A stretch of 64,000 nt of DNA from contig JAULSU010000001.1 in the NCBI GenBank assembly GCA_030512335.1, positions 6,262,001 to 6,326,000 on the forward strand, read 5' to 3'. Positions 34,428 to 44,007 of the stretch are shown here, piece after piece. The notes under the pieces were generated by a model. That model did not search any database. It was not told the DNA's origin and saw nothing but the letters and a program-made list of their open reading frames with translations. Numbering within the stretch: the stretch's first letter is position 1; the number at the start of each line of letters is the position of its first letter. Source of the stretch: Immersiella caudata (lineage: Eukaryota; Ascomycota; Sordariomycetes; Sordariales; Lasiosphaeriaceae). A program made the translations under genes and the position numbers.

Positions 34428-35214
34428 GACGACGAGCGCGCCACCCAAGGCTTAGCAGCGGTCGAAACTCGTTCCGCGGGGTCGAATACAGTAGCAAAAA
34501 GACATTGGTGTCGACCTGACGTTCAGTGCCGTCCACTGACGCGGCTCAGGTTTTGGTCCCTGCGTCAGGGTCTTCGTTATGTCTGGGATGGAGAGCGTGG
34601 TAAGCTGGAAGGGCCAGTGAAAACCCCTGTCCCTATTCTTGTTAGGGCTATGACGCACTGTGCGCAATCACTGTGTCGCGGCTCCCCTGGAACCGTGTGA
34701 CGCTCGTCACGCGCTAATCTGTACCTCGAATCCCACCAAAGAGCCCCAGCGGCCAAGGTACCGGGGCTGTCGCCGGCTCATGAGTGTTGGTCGACGTAAT
34801 TACGTTTTGCTAGGGCTGGGATGAACGTGATGTGGGGTGTGGGATGGAGATGTGTGGGATGGTATTGGCAATGACGACCTTCTCCATTCCTCGTGACAGA
34901 CCCATTTAGTGGCGCAGAAGACGGCAATTGGTCGTGTGAGTTGGGCAAGACAAAGACCTGGAGTCCGCACCGAGCTTGCTCGCTTCTCGAGGCCGTTTAC
35001 ACAGGGGCAAACACGAGTTGTGCCCACTTTCCTCCCCGCTTGACTAGGAACTGCCGTGTTTGGCTGCTGCAGTATCCCACCGCTCTTGACCTTGGGCGCG
35101 CTGCTGCCCACATTTCTCGCGCGAGAGATTTTGCTGGCCGACTGCGGAACGACCTCGACTACAACAAAACCAGGTTCCCGATCACCTGCCAGACACCAAG
35201 ACGACGACGCTACC
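34428..35214. promoter_or_regulatory. divergent NPR3 / ethanolamine kinase intergenic region
   Basis: 787 bp between the two ATGs must hold both promoters and leaders. No TATA box or repeated element stands out. The kinase reading frame stays open upstream of its ATG to 35056, but that stretch lacks family similarity, so I treat it as leader. Confidence 0.6.
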
Positions 35215-36556
35215 ATGGCTGTCGGGGGAGAAACCGACGGCCACCAGAACGGCCAGCCCGTCGAGGCCAACGGCCACAGCATCCGCTTCATTCCTCTTTC
35301 GTACTCGAGCACCGATTCCCACGAGTCGGCCCTGAGCCTTGTCTTGACCGTCCGCCCCGACTGGGAACACGTCGAGTTTGTGCGCTTTACTGACGGAATC
35401 ACCAATACCCTCCTGAAGGCGGTCAACAAGAAGCCGGGGCTCTCTAAGGATGAGGTTGACAAGGAGGCCATCCTGCTGCGTGCCTATGGCAACGGCACCG
35501 ACTTGATCATCGACCGCCACCGCGAGACCCAGAACCACGAGCTACTTGCCAAGTACGGCCTCGCTCCCGAGCTGATCGCGCGCTTCGACAACGGCATGAT
35601 GTACAGATTCATCCAGGGCACCGTCACCAAGCCCGAGGATCTGCGCAAGCCTGTCATTTACACGGCCGTGGCTCGCCGCCTAGCTCAGTGGCATGCCGTG
35701 GTACCCTGCATCCCGGGACGAACAGGACACAGCCGCAAGAACTCCAAGGCGGAGGGATACACTGGGCCGGTTGACAATCTTGGGGACGCCGAATTCCAGC
35801 AGGTTCTCGACCACGTTGCGCCGGGGAAGCCGTCGCCCAACGTCTGGAGTGTGATGCAGAAATGGATCTTTGCACTCCCGACAGACACAGAAGAGGAAAG
35901 GGCCCGCCAAGCCGAGTTGCAGAAGGAGCTCACCACGCTGGTCGCTGAGTTGAGCCAGCGACCAGGACTCGGCAAGAATGGGGTCAGTACATTGACGAAG
36001 TGTCAAGCAAACATATAGCTAACTGCACGGCCAGCTCGTCTTCGCTCACTGCGACCTCCTGAGCGGCAATGTGATCGTCATTCCGAAGTCCATCGACGCA
36101 ACCAGCGATAAGACCACTGAGACCGTAACCTTCATCGACTACGAGTACGCCACGCCTTCCCCAGCGGCCTTCGACCTTGCAAACCACTTCGCCGAGTGGG
36201 GCGGTTTTGACTGCGACTTCAGCGTTCTGCCGACCCGCACCCAACGCCGCGAGTTCATTACCGAATACGTCCATGCCTACTTCAGCCAGCTCCAAGAGAA
36301 GCCGGCCGCGGTAGATGAGGCAGTTGAGGTGGAGAAGCTTGTCGCTGAGGTGGACCTCTTCCGTGGCCTGCCAGGCTTCTACTGGGGCATCTGGGCTCTG
36401 ATCCAAGCGACCATCTCGCAGATTGATTTTAACTATGCTTCGTACGCCGAGACAAGATTAGGAGAGTACTGGGCCTGGCGCGCCGAGACATCAGGCAGCC
36501 GGGAGAAATCCGGAGAGGAGATGCCTCTTCGCGAGAAAAGATGGGCTCAGGAGTAA
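35215..36556 (+). CDS. EKI1: ethanolamine kinase (choline/ethanolamine kinase family)
   Basis: Phosphorylates ethanolamine with ATP, the first step of the CDP-ethanolamine (Kennedy) route to phosphatidylethanolamine in the cytosol. Exons are 35215-35982 and 36035-36556, with a 52-nt intron (GTCAGT...GGCCAG, branch GCTAAC), giving 429 aa. The nucleotide-binding DGITNTLLKA motif is near residue 64. Brenner's motif is HCDLLSGN with His261, catalytic Asp263 and Asn268, and the metal-binding IDYEYA motif contains Asp291; all are intact. Between them are YRFIQGTV and ARRLAQWHAVVP, which fit ethanolamine rather than choline kinases, though substrate preference is inference. The catalytic loop begins exactly at the exon 2 boundary, so an unspliced transcript would lose activity. 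It is divergent from NPR3. Confidence 0.94.
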
Positions 36557-37267
36557 TGACGTTATGAGCACTCACTAGCATTCATTGCATTGACAGGGAT
36601 GGTGGTCATTGGCCTGCGGCGCTTCGGAGTTTGGTTGGGGTTTACAGGGCGATCATTCAACATGGACTCAATAGCTAGCGGGTTTTGATATTAGAGATAC
36701 CTCTTACGAACCGGCGCCCTCATAGTGAGATGCTTGGCTGGGTCCCGGCTTGGAACCCCATAATGGGAAACGGAGGGGGAAGAAAATAGCATCGCAGTTT
36801 AACCGCTGTCTGGGGAGAACGAGAGGAAAAAATATAGTAAACACACAAGTTTTTTCAACAACCCACGTTGCCGGATGTTGTCCATGGCTACACCGAGGGC
36901 CTTCTTGCCTGTCTATCCCTTGAGCGGTGATTGTTGCCACGTTCAGCAGTTACAGTATTAGAATAAACCGAGAGTTCACACTGTCCTCGTGCCGCTGACC
37001 TGGTAGAGTAGAAGTGGCTTTAACTATATCTAGATTGGCTTTACCATCCCGAGGTGAAGGAAAATTCCACTCAACTGTGCACCTGAGCTCAACCGTCGCA
37101 TTGCTCCTGATCCTTACTCCAGATGCCTCTATCCGCCTGTTGAACTACTGGATGTATCTCTTCCAACGCCTTGGGTACCTTTAATAATGCAGTGTTGAAT
37201 CAAACATAAAAGCACGCCCCTTTCCCTTCGCCATGTAACATATGCCCGCGCATCTCCGTTTGTCCGC
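36557..37267. other. tail-to-tail spacer EKI1 / GCV1
   Basis: 711 bp between convergent stops, presumably the two 3' UTRs. It is AT-richer than the coding flanks. No coding frame or RNA gene was seen. Confidence 0.65.
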
Positions 37268-38701
37268 CTACACATCCCCCTTCCAATACTTGGTTGGCAC
37301 AAAAGGCATCTTTGTCACAACGGCCTTCCTAACCCTCCCGCGCACTACCACATCCACCTCGGTGCCGGCCTTGTGGAAGCCATCCTTGACATAACCCATC
37401 GCAATGTTCTTGCCAAGCGTCGGACTCGGGCACCCGCTGGTTACTGTTCCAAGTTTGACGGGCTCCCCGCCTTCCTCGGGTCGGCTGACAATCTCCGCGC
37501 CCTCTCTAGCCGGAGCACCCTCCACAACCAACCCGACCCGTCTCCGGCGAACACCCGTGCCGCCCTTGCTCCGCAGAACCAACTGCCCGGCGAGGACCCC
37601 GGCGCCATAATACCCCGAATCTGCCGTCCTCCTCTCCTTGGGGATAATCCAGCCCAAGCCCGCCTCGACCGGCGTCGTCGACTCATCCAGATCATGCCCA
37701 TACAGGCACATCCCCGCCTCCAGCCTCAAACTATCCCTTGCCCCCAACCCGGCAAGCTGCACCCTTTCCTTTCCCCCGGCCGCCAGCAACGCCTCCGTCA
37801 CCGCCACCGTCTCCTCCGGCGGAATCGAGATCTCGAACCCATCCTCCCCCGTATACCCCCCACGACTGATCAATAACTCACTGCTCACCTCCATCCCCTG
37901 CATTTTGACCCTCGCATACACCGATTGCCCAAACAACACCTTTTTCAAATCCACTCCAGTCCCCTGATCCAAACACCTCCCCAAGACCTCTACCGCCTCC
38001 GGCCCCTGCAACGCCACCAACCCCCAGCCATCCAACTGCTCTTGCCTAACCTCCATCCCCTCCCCCTTCTCCCCGTTCCACTTCTGCATCTCCCCCTCGA
38101 AATACCCATCATCCTTGTCCCTGCACGCCGCATTCGTAACTACATAAAACTCCTCATCCGGGAGCCTCGTGATAATCGTATCATCGACAATCCCTCCCTT
38201 CCCATCCGTCCCCATCAAACAACTCAGCGTGCTCTTGTGCACCCCAAGCGCGGCCACCCCGCTCGGCGTCACGCGTTCCAGGAAGGCGGCTGCCCCCGGG
38301 CCGGAGAAAATCCGCTGGACCATGTGGCTGACGTCAAAGATAGAGGCATGCTCGCGGGTGAAAACATGCGAGGCGGAAACGGAGAGAGAGGGATACTGCA
38401 CGGGCATGTGGAAGCCGCCGAACGGGACCATCTTGGCGGAGTGTGCGAGGTGCAGGTCATAGAGGGGAGTTTTGGCTAGGGGGGTACCCGAGGAGGTGGA
38501 AGAGGAGCCATGGCGGACAGCAGTGAGGGTTGGCTGAAGGGTGGTTAAAGGGTGAAAGGCTGGTCGGAGGAGAGGTGTGCTGGCGAGACGGCGAGAGAGG
38601 AGCAATATGGTGCAAGATGACGTAGCGGTGTGAGCGGTGGTGGGAATGCGACGGGCGGTTTGGATGGCGCTGCGCGCCGCGGAGGTGCGTGCGGTTCGCA
38701 T
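37268..38701 (-). CDS. GCV1: aminomethyltransferase, glycine cleavage T-protein
   Basis: Mitochondrial T-protein of the glycine decarboxylase complex: it transfers the aminomethyl carbon from lipoyl H-protein to tetrahydrofolate, releasing ammonia and 5,10-methylene-THF. Single exon, 477 aa from ATG 38701. The first 60 residues are Arg/Ser/Thr/Ala-rich and lack acidic residues (MRTARTSAARSAIQTARR), a typical mitochondrial presequence. Conserved family motifs follow: TPLYDLHLAHSAKMVPFGGFHMPVQY, ASIFDVSHM, GGIVDDTIITRL, WGLVALQGPEA, GYTGEDGFEIS, LGARDSLRLEAGMCLYGHDL and TLGKNIAMGYV. The Asp of GIVDD, which contacts folate in the family, is present. An in-frame upstream extension exists but lacks family similarity. 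Its start is only 323 bp from the PRP16 stop, so its promoter must be short or overlap the PRP16 3' UTR. Confidence 0.96.
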   Translation of the reverse strand: MRTARTSAARSAIQTARRIPTTAHTATSSCTILLLSRRLASTPLLRPAFHPLTTLQPTLTAVRHGSSSTSSGTPLAKTPLYDLHLAHSAKMVPFGGFHMPVQYPSLSVSASHVFTREHASIFDVSHMVQRIFSGPGAAAFLERVTPSGVAALGVHKSTLSCLMGTDGKGGIVDDTIITRLPDEEFYVVTNAACRDKDDGYFEGEMQKWNGEKGEGMEVRQEQLDGWGLVALQGPEAVEVLGRCLDQGTGVDLKKVLFGQSVYARVKMQGMEVSSELLISRGGYTGEDGFEISIPPEETVAVTEALLAAGGKERVQLAGLGARDSLRLEAGMCLYGHDLDESTTPVEAGLGWIIPKERRTADSGYYGAGVLAGQLVLRSKGGTGVRRRRVGLVVEGAPAREGAEIVSRPEEGGEPVKLGTVTSGCPSPTLGKNIAMGYVKDGFHKAGTEVDVVVRGRVRKAVVTKMPFVPTKYWKGDV

Positions 38702-39024
38702 GGCGAGGCCAATTGGGTTGAGAAAAGAGAGATAATATAGAATCTCACGATTGCGAGGAAAAGTTTGGTTTCTGGAGGAAGATGTTTTCGTGATGAAGAA
38801 TCCGGCAATCGATGGCTTACGGCAGGGATGTGTTCCGACTGGGGGCCGAGACTGGCCGGGGAGCGGCTGGGGGAAGGAAAGTGCCTTGCTGGGGCATCCG
38901 GGCATCGCTTGAGACCCCTGAGTTAAGCACAACGATCTCGCTGTCAGTGATGAAGCCATCTTGCATCGCCATTCAATTGAGATATCTACGCAGTGAGTCC
39001 TGCTGGTGTGTTTATGCAAGCAGA
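38702..39024. promoter_or_regulatory. GCV1 promoter / PRP16 3' end
   Basis: 323 bp between the GCV1 ATG and the PRP16 stop, both on the minus strand. It must hold the PRP16 terminator region and the GCV1 promoter. No clear core element was seen. Confidence 0.5.
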
Positions 39025-42000
39025 TCAAAACCCGCGACCGGCCCGTTTTCGAACGGGTTTTACCACGGATCCGGATTTGACTACTTTCTTGTCTGGCGCT
39101 GTCGGCACCTTCTTGACGAGCTTAAGCTCTTCCTCGGTATTCAGCCTCTCCTCTTCCCTCTGCTTGTCCGCAGCCATTTGCGTTTCGATCTCCATCTTCT
39201 TGTTGAATTCGGTCTCGGTGATTCTCTTCTCGCGCGCCGAGTAGCCTTTCTCTTTGACCGAATAAAACACGCCTCCCAAGTCGGCCAGCCAATGCGGGTC
39301 CACGGATGTGACCGTAGACATGTACTCCTTGGAGGTCAAAATGAGTTCATGGTACACCACGTAGTCCGGCAGGAATCCCAAGCCATACAGGGCACTGGTC
39401 GGGTGCAGCTGAACGGTGACGCTGGTGCGGAGATTGATGTACTCGCCGATACCCTTCACCTTGGCTGCCTGGTGATAATATCCGGAGCAGATGCACTTTC
39501 TGATGACATCCCAGTCCGTTCCTGAGCTGATCATCTCCATCTTCTGCATCTTCATAATGTCCAAAAGCTGGTCGCGTACCTCTTTGGCCCGTCGCAGCGA
39601 CTTGGAATGCAAAAAGTGTCGAACGCACCACCCATCGCTGTAGCCGTTCGCCTTCCACTGCGAGTAAACGTGCAGGTACGTCAAGTGATCCGATTCGGGA
39701 ACAAAGAACTTCTCCCGTGCTGCATCAGACTCTTCCTGTCGTTCCTTGGGCCGGTAGAAGACATTGGGAACCGACAGCATCGACACAATGGTCACCATCT
39801 CCTCGCTGCAGCCGTATGTTTCCGACATTATTAGGAGCTTAGCTAGGGAAGGGTCCATCGGAAACGCGTTCATCTTTCGCCCGAGCTCCGTCAGCTCACC
39901 AAGATTGTCCAGTGCTCCCAAGGCCCACAGATCGAACAGCGACGTAGTAATTGTGTCTTGTGGCGGTGGATCCATAAAGTCAAAGTCCAGCAGGTCCCTG
40001 ACGCCGAGTGACTTCAGAAGCAGGACAGTGTTGGCCAAATTCGTCCTTTGAATCTCGGGGATGGTTTGGATGTACATCTCATCCTTGAAGGCCTTCTCCG
40101 TAAATAGGCGGTACGCCTGGCCGGGGCCTGTACGGCCCGCACGACCGGAACGTTGGTTGGCATTGGCTTGTGATATTGGCGTGATCTGAAGCGTATCCAT
40201 ACCCATCCGTGGATTATAGACCTTGAGTTTGGAGTATCCGGCGTCAACCACATACATGATGCCGTCCACCGTCAAGCTGGTCTCGGCGATATTGGTCGCA
40301 ACGATGCACTTTCGGACCCCTGGCGCAGCGCGGTCGAAAATCTTAGCCTGCAAGTCCGCGGGCATCTGACTGTAGATTGGGAGAATGCTGAGCTTGGGTG
40401 GATCGTTGAGCGCATCCAGACGCTCACGGATAAGCTCACAAGTCACCTCGATATCCTCTTGGCCGGTCATAAAGACCAGGATATCACCAGCTGGCTTCCC
40501 ACAGTGAATGGCCAGTACTTGTTGGACCGCTTGATCAACATAGTCTTCCACGGGTGAACGGTGAAACATCACGTCAACCGGGAATGTCCTTCCAGGAATG
40601 ATAAATTCCGGTGCCCCTCCGTAAAAGTCAGAGAATCTCTTGGAGTTCATCGTCGCAGAAGTGACGATTAATTTCAAATCGCGACGCCTTTGGAGGATTT
40701 TCTTGAAGAGACCCATCAAGATGTCCGTATTGAGTGCTCTCTCGTGAGCTTCATCCATGATAACACAAGAATACCGGTCTAGATCGGGCTCGTTGAGCGA
40801 CTCGCGAAGCAAGATACCATCGGTCAGATACTTGATCACGGTTTCCTCGCTGGTACAGTCCTCGAATCGAATGGCGTAGCCGACGGTTGACCCGAGCTTC
40901 ACCTCCATCTCTTCAGCAACACGCTTCGCCACACTCATGGCCGCCACTCTCCTCGGTTGCGTGCAACCGATCATTCCAGTTTTCCCATAGCCATCCTCGT
41001 AGAGGAACTGCGTGAGCTGAGTTGTCTTTCCCGACCCCGTCTCTCCGACCACAATCACCACCTGGTTATCCCGGATGACGCGCAGCAAGTCCTCTCGTAC
41101 GGCGAAAGCTGGAAGATACTCCCGCTGTTCCTTCAGCGATTTGCTCTGGCTGAAATTGCTAGCCCCCTCCGCCTTCTTCATGTGCTCGCTGAACTTGTTT
41201 GAAGGAGCTTTGGGTTTTTCCTCAACCGCGATAGGAAGAGCGCTGTCGGTATCCTCTTCTTTCACGCCCATCAGGTTGCCCAGCGCGGTTCCCGCCACAT
41301 TCGTAGCCGACTGGGCCTGTCGTGCGCGTTCCCTCTGCTGTCGCCTCTCCCTCACGACCTTACTTCCCTTCCTGCTGAAGACTGCCATGTCGCTCTGCGC
41401 ATCGCGCACCGCGGGGACCGGGTCCAGCTGCTTGGTGAAGACCGTACGCCCGTCAAGAAAAGGAGGCCGAAGATCATGCACTAGAAGATGCACCCTCGTG
41501 GCCTCCATATCGTCCTCAAAATCCCGTCCAAGGTCCCTCCTCTGCGCCACGCCTGACGTGAGCATTCGATTTGTTTCCCAGGCGTCCACATCCTTTTGTT
41601 TCTGAATCTGTCTCGCGTTCATACCGCGGGAGAACTGCGCAACCTTCTTTTCCACAAGTGCAGCCTCCCTTTCCTGTGTTTCCCAGCTGTTCTCGCCGCC
41701 GAAAGGGTTGTGCGAATCGTCGCCGAAGGTATGGCCCCCCAGATCATCGTCGCCGCCGTACCAGTCGCGGTCCAGAGCGGTAGACGCTATTTGGTCGACC
41801 TCGCCGGCGCCGGGGTCTTGTCTTCGAGGCGTCTCCGCGCCGGTGAACCTCGAGCGTGGGGTCGAGCTTCGCGAGTTGAATGTGCCATTGTTGCTGTTTG
41901 AGCCCCTGAAGCCGCTGCCTTGGGTGCGTGAAGGCAAATCACAGAAGCGGTCATCGGAACGGAGAGGGTTGAAGTTTATTTTCCGCCTCTTATTGGAGCG

Positions 42001-42051
42001 GTCATTGTCGTCGCCGTGGCCCATCTTTTCGGTCGACGACATTTGCGACAT
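39025..42051 (-). CDS. PRP16: DEAH-box ATP-dependent splicing helicase Prp16
   Basis: ATPase that remodels the spliceosome after the first transesterification and proofreads branch-site use (nucleus). Single exon, 1008 aa; start at MSQMSSTEKMGHGD (42051), because the frame upstream opens with no ATG and lacks similarity. The N-terminal 300 residues are charged, with a KRRKINFNPLRS basic patch and DLDPVPAVRD-like spliceosome-docking sequence. Helicase motifs are all intact: GETGSGKT (336-343), TQPRRVAA, DEAH (433-436), SAT, and the QRSGRAGR motif in RecA2. Winged-helix, ratchet and OB-fold sequence follows (LADLGGVFYSVKEKGYS at the end of the OB fold). Prp16 rather than Prp2/Prp22/Prp43 is supported by the N-terminal region and the FRSPVEDYVDQAVQ-like HRSPVEDYVDQAV segment. 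It is divergent from PWP1 across 260 bp. Confidence 0.96.
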   Translation of the reverse strand: MSQMSSTEKMGHGDDNDRSNKRRKINFNPLRSDDRFCDLPSRTQGSGFRGSNSNNGTFNSRSSTPRSRFTGAETPRRQDPGAGEVDQIASTALDRDWYGGDDDLGGHTFGDDSHNPFGGENSWETQEREAALVEKKVAQFSRGMNARQIQKQKDVDAWETNRMLTSGVAQRRDLGRDFEDDMEATRVHLLVHDLRPPFLDGRTVFTKQLDPVPAVRDAQSDMAVFSRKGSKVVRERRQQRERARQAQSATNVAGTALGNLMGVKEEDTDSALPIAVEEKPKAPSNKFSEHMKKAEGASNFSQSKSLKEQREYLPAFAVREDLLRVIRDNQVVIVVGETGSGKTTQLTQFLYEDGYGKTGMIGCTQPRRVAAMSVAKRVAEEMEVKLGSTVGYAIRFEDCTSEETVIKYLTDGILLRESLNEPDLDRYSCVIMDEAHERALNTDILMGLFKKILQRRRDLKLIVTSATMNSKRFSDFYGGAPEFIIPGRTFPVDVMFHRSPVEDYVDQAVQQVLAIHCGKPAGDILVFMTGQEDIEVTCELIRERLDALNDPPKLSILPIYSQMPADLQAKIFDRAAPGVRKCIVATNIAETSLTVDGIMYVVDAGYSKLKVYNPRMGMDTLQITPISQANANQRSGRAGRTGPGQAYRLFTEKAFKDEMYIQTIPEIQRTNLANTVLLLKSLGVRDLLDFDFMDPPPQDTITTSLFDLWALGALDNLGELTELGRKMNAFPMDPSLAKLLIMSETYGCSEEMVTIVSMLSVPNVFYRPKERQEESDAAREKFFVPESDHLTYLHVYSQWKANGYSDGWCVRHFLHSKSLRRAKEVRDQLLDIMKMQKMEMISSGTDWDVIRKCICSGYYHQAAKVKGIGEYINLRTSVTVQLHPTSALYGLGFLPDYVVYHELILTSKEYMSTVTSVDPHWLADLGGVFYSVKEKGYSAREKRITETEFNKKMEIETQMAADKQREEERLNTEEELKLVKKVPTAPDKKVVKSGSVVKPVRKRAGRGF

Positions 42052-42311
42052 TTGCGGGAAGCGAAGACGTTGTGGTGTGTCTGTGCACCCTTGAAGTCTT
42101 GGTTGTTGACATGCCTCAGAAAAGCTGTCTCCAAACTCAGCTGAAAATAGTCTCCACCGTGGCCCCGATAAGATAGATAAGCCCCGCTGTCCCACTAAAA
42201 AGTTCGTGTGCGCAAATCTTCATTTTTGGGCCCGCGAACCCCTCTTAAGACGAAGAAATCGCCGGGACAGTTTGTTGAGAAGACGCTACCAGTGCGTCTA
42301 CCGTCCTCGCC
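42052..42311. promoter_or_regulatory. bidirectional PRP16/PWP1 promoter region
   Basis: Only 260 bp separate the start codons of the divergent PRP16 and PWP1 genes, so the two promoters are very likely shared or overlapping. No TATA box was seen. This is the second divergent pair of nuclear RNA-machinery genes in the window. Confidence 0.7.
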
Positions 42312-44007
42312 ATGTCTATGATCACGTCGACAACATGGGTGCCGCGGGGGTTTGCGGCGCCTTTTCCCACAAAATACAACTTCGACGAGGAGGAGTTTGA
42401 GCGCATCGCGAACTTGGCAAAGTTGCAGTTGGAAGATGCCCAGGAGGAGCTCGAGGAGGCTGAAGAAGCCGAGGGTCAAGACTATGAACCCAAAAAGAAG
42501 AAGAAATCATCCAAAAAAGATAAGGAAGACTCTGCTATGAAAGTCGATGAGCCCGAAGAGTGCGTTGTGTCTGAATTTCATCGTAAAGACTACCACTGAC
42601 GTGCCTGGCAGGATCGAAATCGACGACGATTTGAAAGAGTACGATTTGGAGCACTACGACGACGATGATGACGAGGCGCAAGGCGAGGCGCAGCAGATGG
42701 GCATGTTCGGCAACGTCAAGTCGCTGGCATACTACGAATCTAACAAGGACGACCCGTACATCACTCTGCAAGACGAGGGAGACGACGACGAGGAGCGGGA
42801 GGAGCTGCAGATCCTGGCAACCGACAACCTCGTACTGGCTACCAAGATCGAGGACGAACTCGCACATCTGGAGGTCTACGTCTACGAGGACGACTCCGAC
42901 AACCTTTATGTTCACCACGATATCATGCTTCCTGCGATACCGCTGTGCGTAGAATGGCTGGACATCCCTGTGGGAAAGCCAGGCGTGGAGAAGGACTCAG
43001 TCGCAAACTTTGTCGCAATCGGAACCTTCGATCCAGATATCGAGATCTGGGACCTGGATACGGTGGACTGCATGTACCCGAACGCCATTCTCGGCCAAGG
43101 CGGCAACCCTGGCGAGGAGGGTAAGAAGAAAAAGAAGGCAAAGAAGGCAAAAAAGGCAAACGACGAGTACCACGTTGACGCAGTACTGTCCCTCGCCGCC
43201 AACAGGAAGCACCGGAACCTGCTTGCATCGGCGTCTGCCGACAAGACGATCAAGCTTTGGGATCTGCACACAGCCAAGTGCGCAAAGTCATACTCATACC
43301 ATACTGACAAGGTGTGCTCTCTTGCTTGGCACTCGGTCGAGTCCACAGTTCTGCTCAGTGGCAGTTACGATCGCACCGTGGCTATCGCCGATATGCGCGC
43401 TCCTACCGAACAACCTCAAAGGGTGGGAGTCGAGAGCGACGTTGAGAACGTAAAGTGGGATCCCCATGATCCCAACTGCTTCTTCGTGTCGACTGAAAAT
43501 GGCATCGTTCATTATTACGATGTCCGCAAAGCTTCCAAAGACCCAGCGGCAAGCAAATCCATCTGGAAGCTCCAGGCACACGACGAGTCGGTTTCGTCTT
43601 TCGATCTAAACACCGTCATTCCTGGCTTCATGGCGACCGGGTCTACAGATAAAACCGTCAAGCTCTGGAACATCGGACCCCAGGGACCTTCTCTCGTGGT
43701 CTCCCGTGACTTTGATGTGGGGAGAGTCTTCTCGACAACCTTTGGCCCGGACAAAGAGGTCGCGTTTAGACTTGCAGTTGCGGGTAGCAAGGGAACGATG
43801 TCCGTCTGGGATACCAGCACGAATGCCGGCGTTCGGAAGTTCTTTGCACAAAAGATGCCAAGCACACTTGCGGCAGAACCTAAGGTCGAGGACCGTCTCG
43901 TTGGTGTTGCCGACGATGATAGCAGTTCTGAATCTGACGAGGACGAGGATGATGACGAAGACGGAAATGCAGCCCACTCGATGGACGAGGACGAGGACGA
44001 GGATTGA
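42312..44007 (+). CDS. PWP1: periodic tryptophan protein 1 (Pwp1), WD40 ribosome biogenesis factor
   Basis: Nucleolar WD-repeat protein needed for 60S ribosomal subunit assembly (25S rRNA processing). Exons are 42312-42559 and 42612-44007, with a 52-nt intron (GTGCGT...TGGCAG), giving 547 aa. The N-terminal MSMITSTTWVPRGFAAPFPTKY segment is diagnostic and precedes an acidic/Lys-rich coiled stretch (EELEEAEEAEG, KKKKKSSKK). WD repeats run from about residue 140 to 470, with characteristic endings such as DKTIKLWDL, DRTVAIADM, DKTVKLWNI and GTMSVWDT. The C-terminal tail is strongly acidic and Ser-rich (DDDSSSESDEDEDDDED). A KKKKAKKAKKA basic insert near residue 200 may aid nucleolar retention. 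Splicing is required, since the first frame stops shortly after the 5' splice site. Confidence 0.96.

Noticed and set aside
34428..34448. NPR3 start 7 codons upstream of ATG 34427
   Set aside because: The extended frame opens with TTG, not ATG; family N-termini begin MALP.
38812..39525. 237-codon plus-strand frame over the GCV1/PRP16 junction
   Set aside because: Lies antisense to the 3' part of PRP16 and lacks any recognisable motif.
42052..42195. N-terminal extension of PRP16 to 42195
   Set aside because: The extension begins with GTG and has no similarity to Prp16; the first ATG is at 42051.
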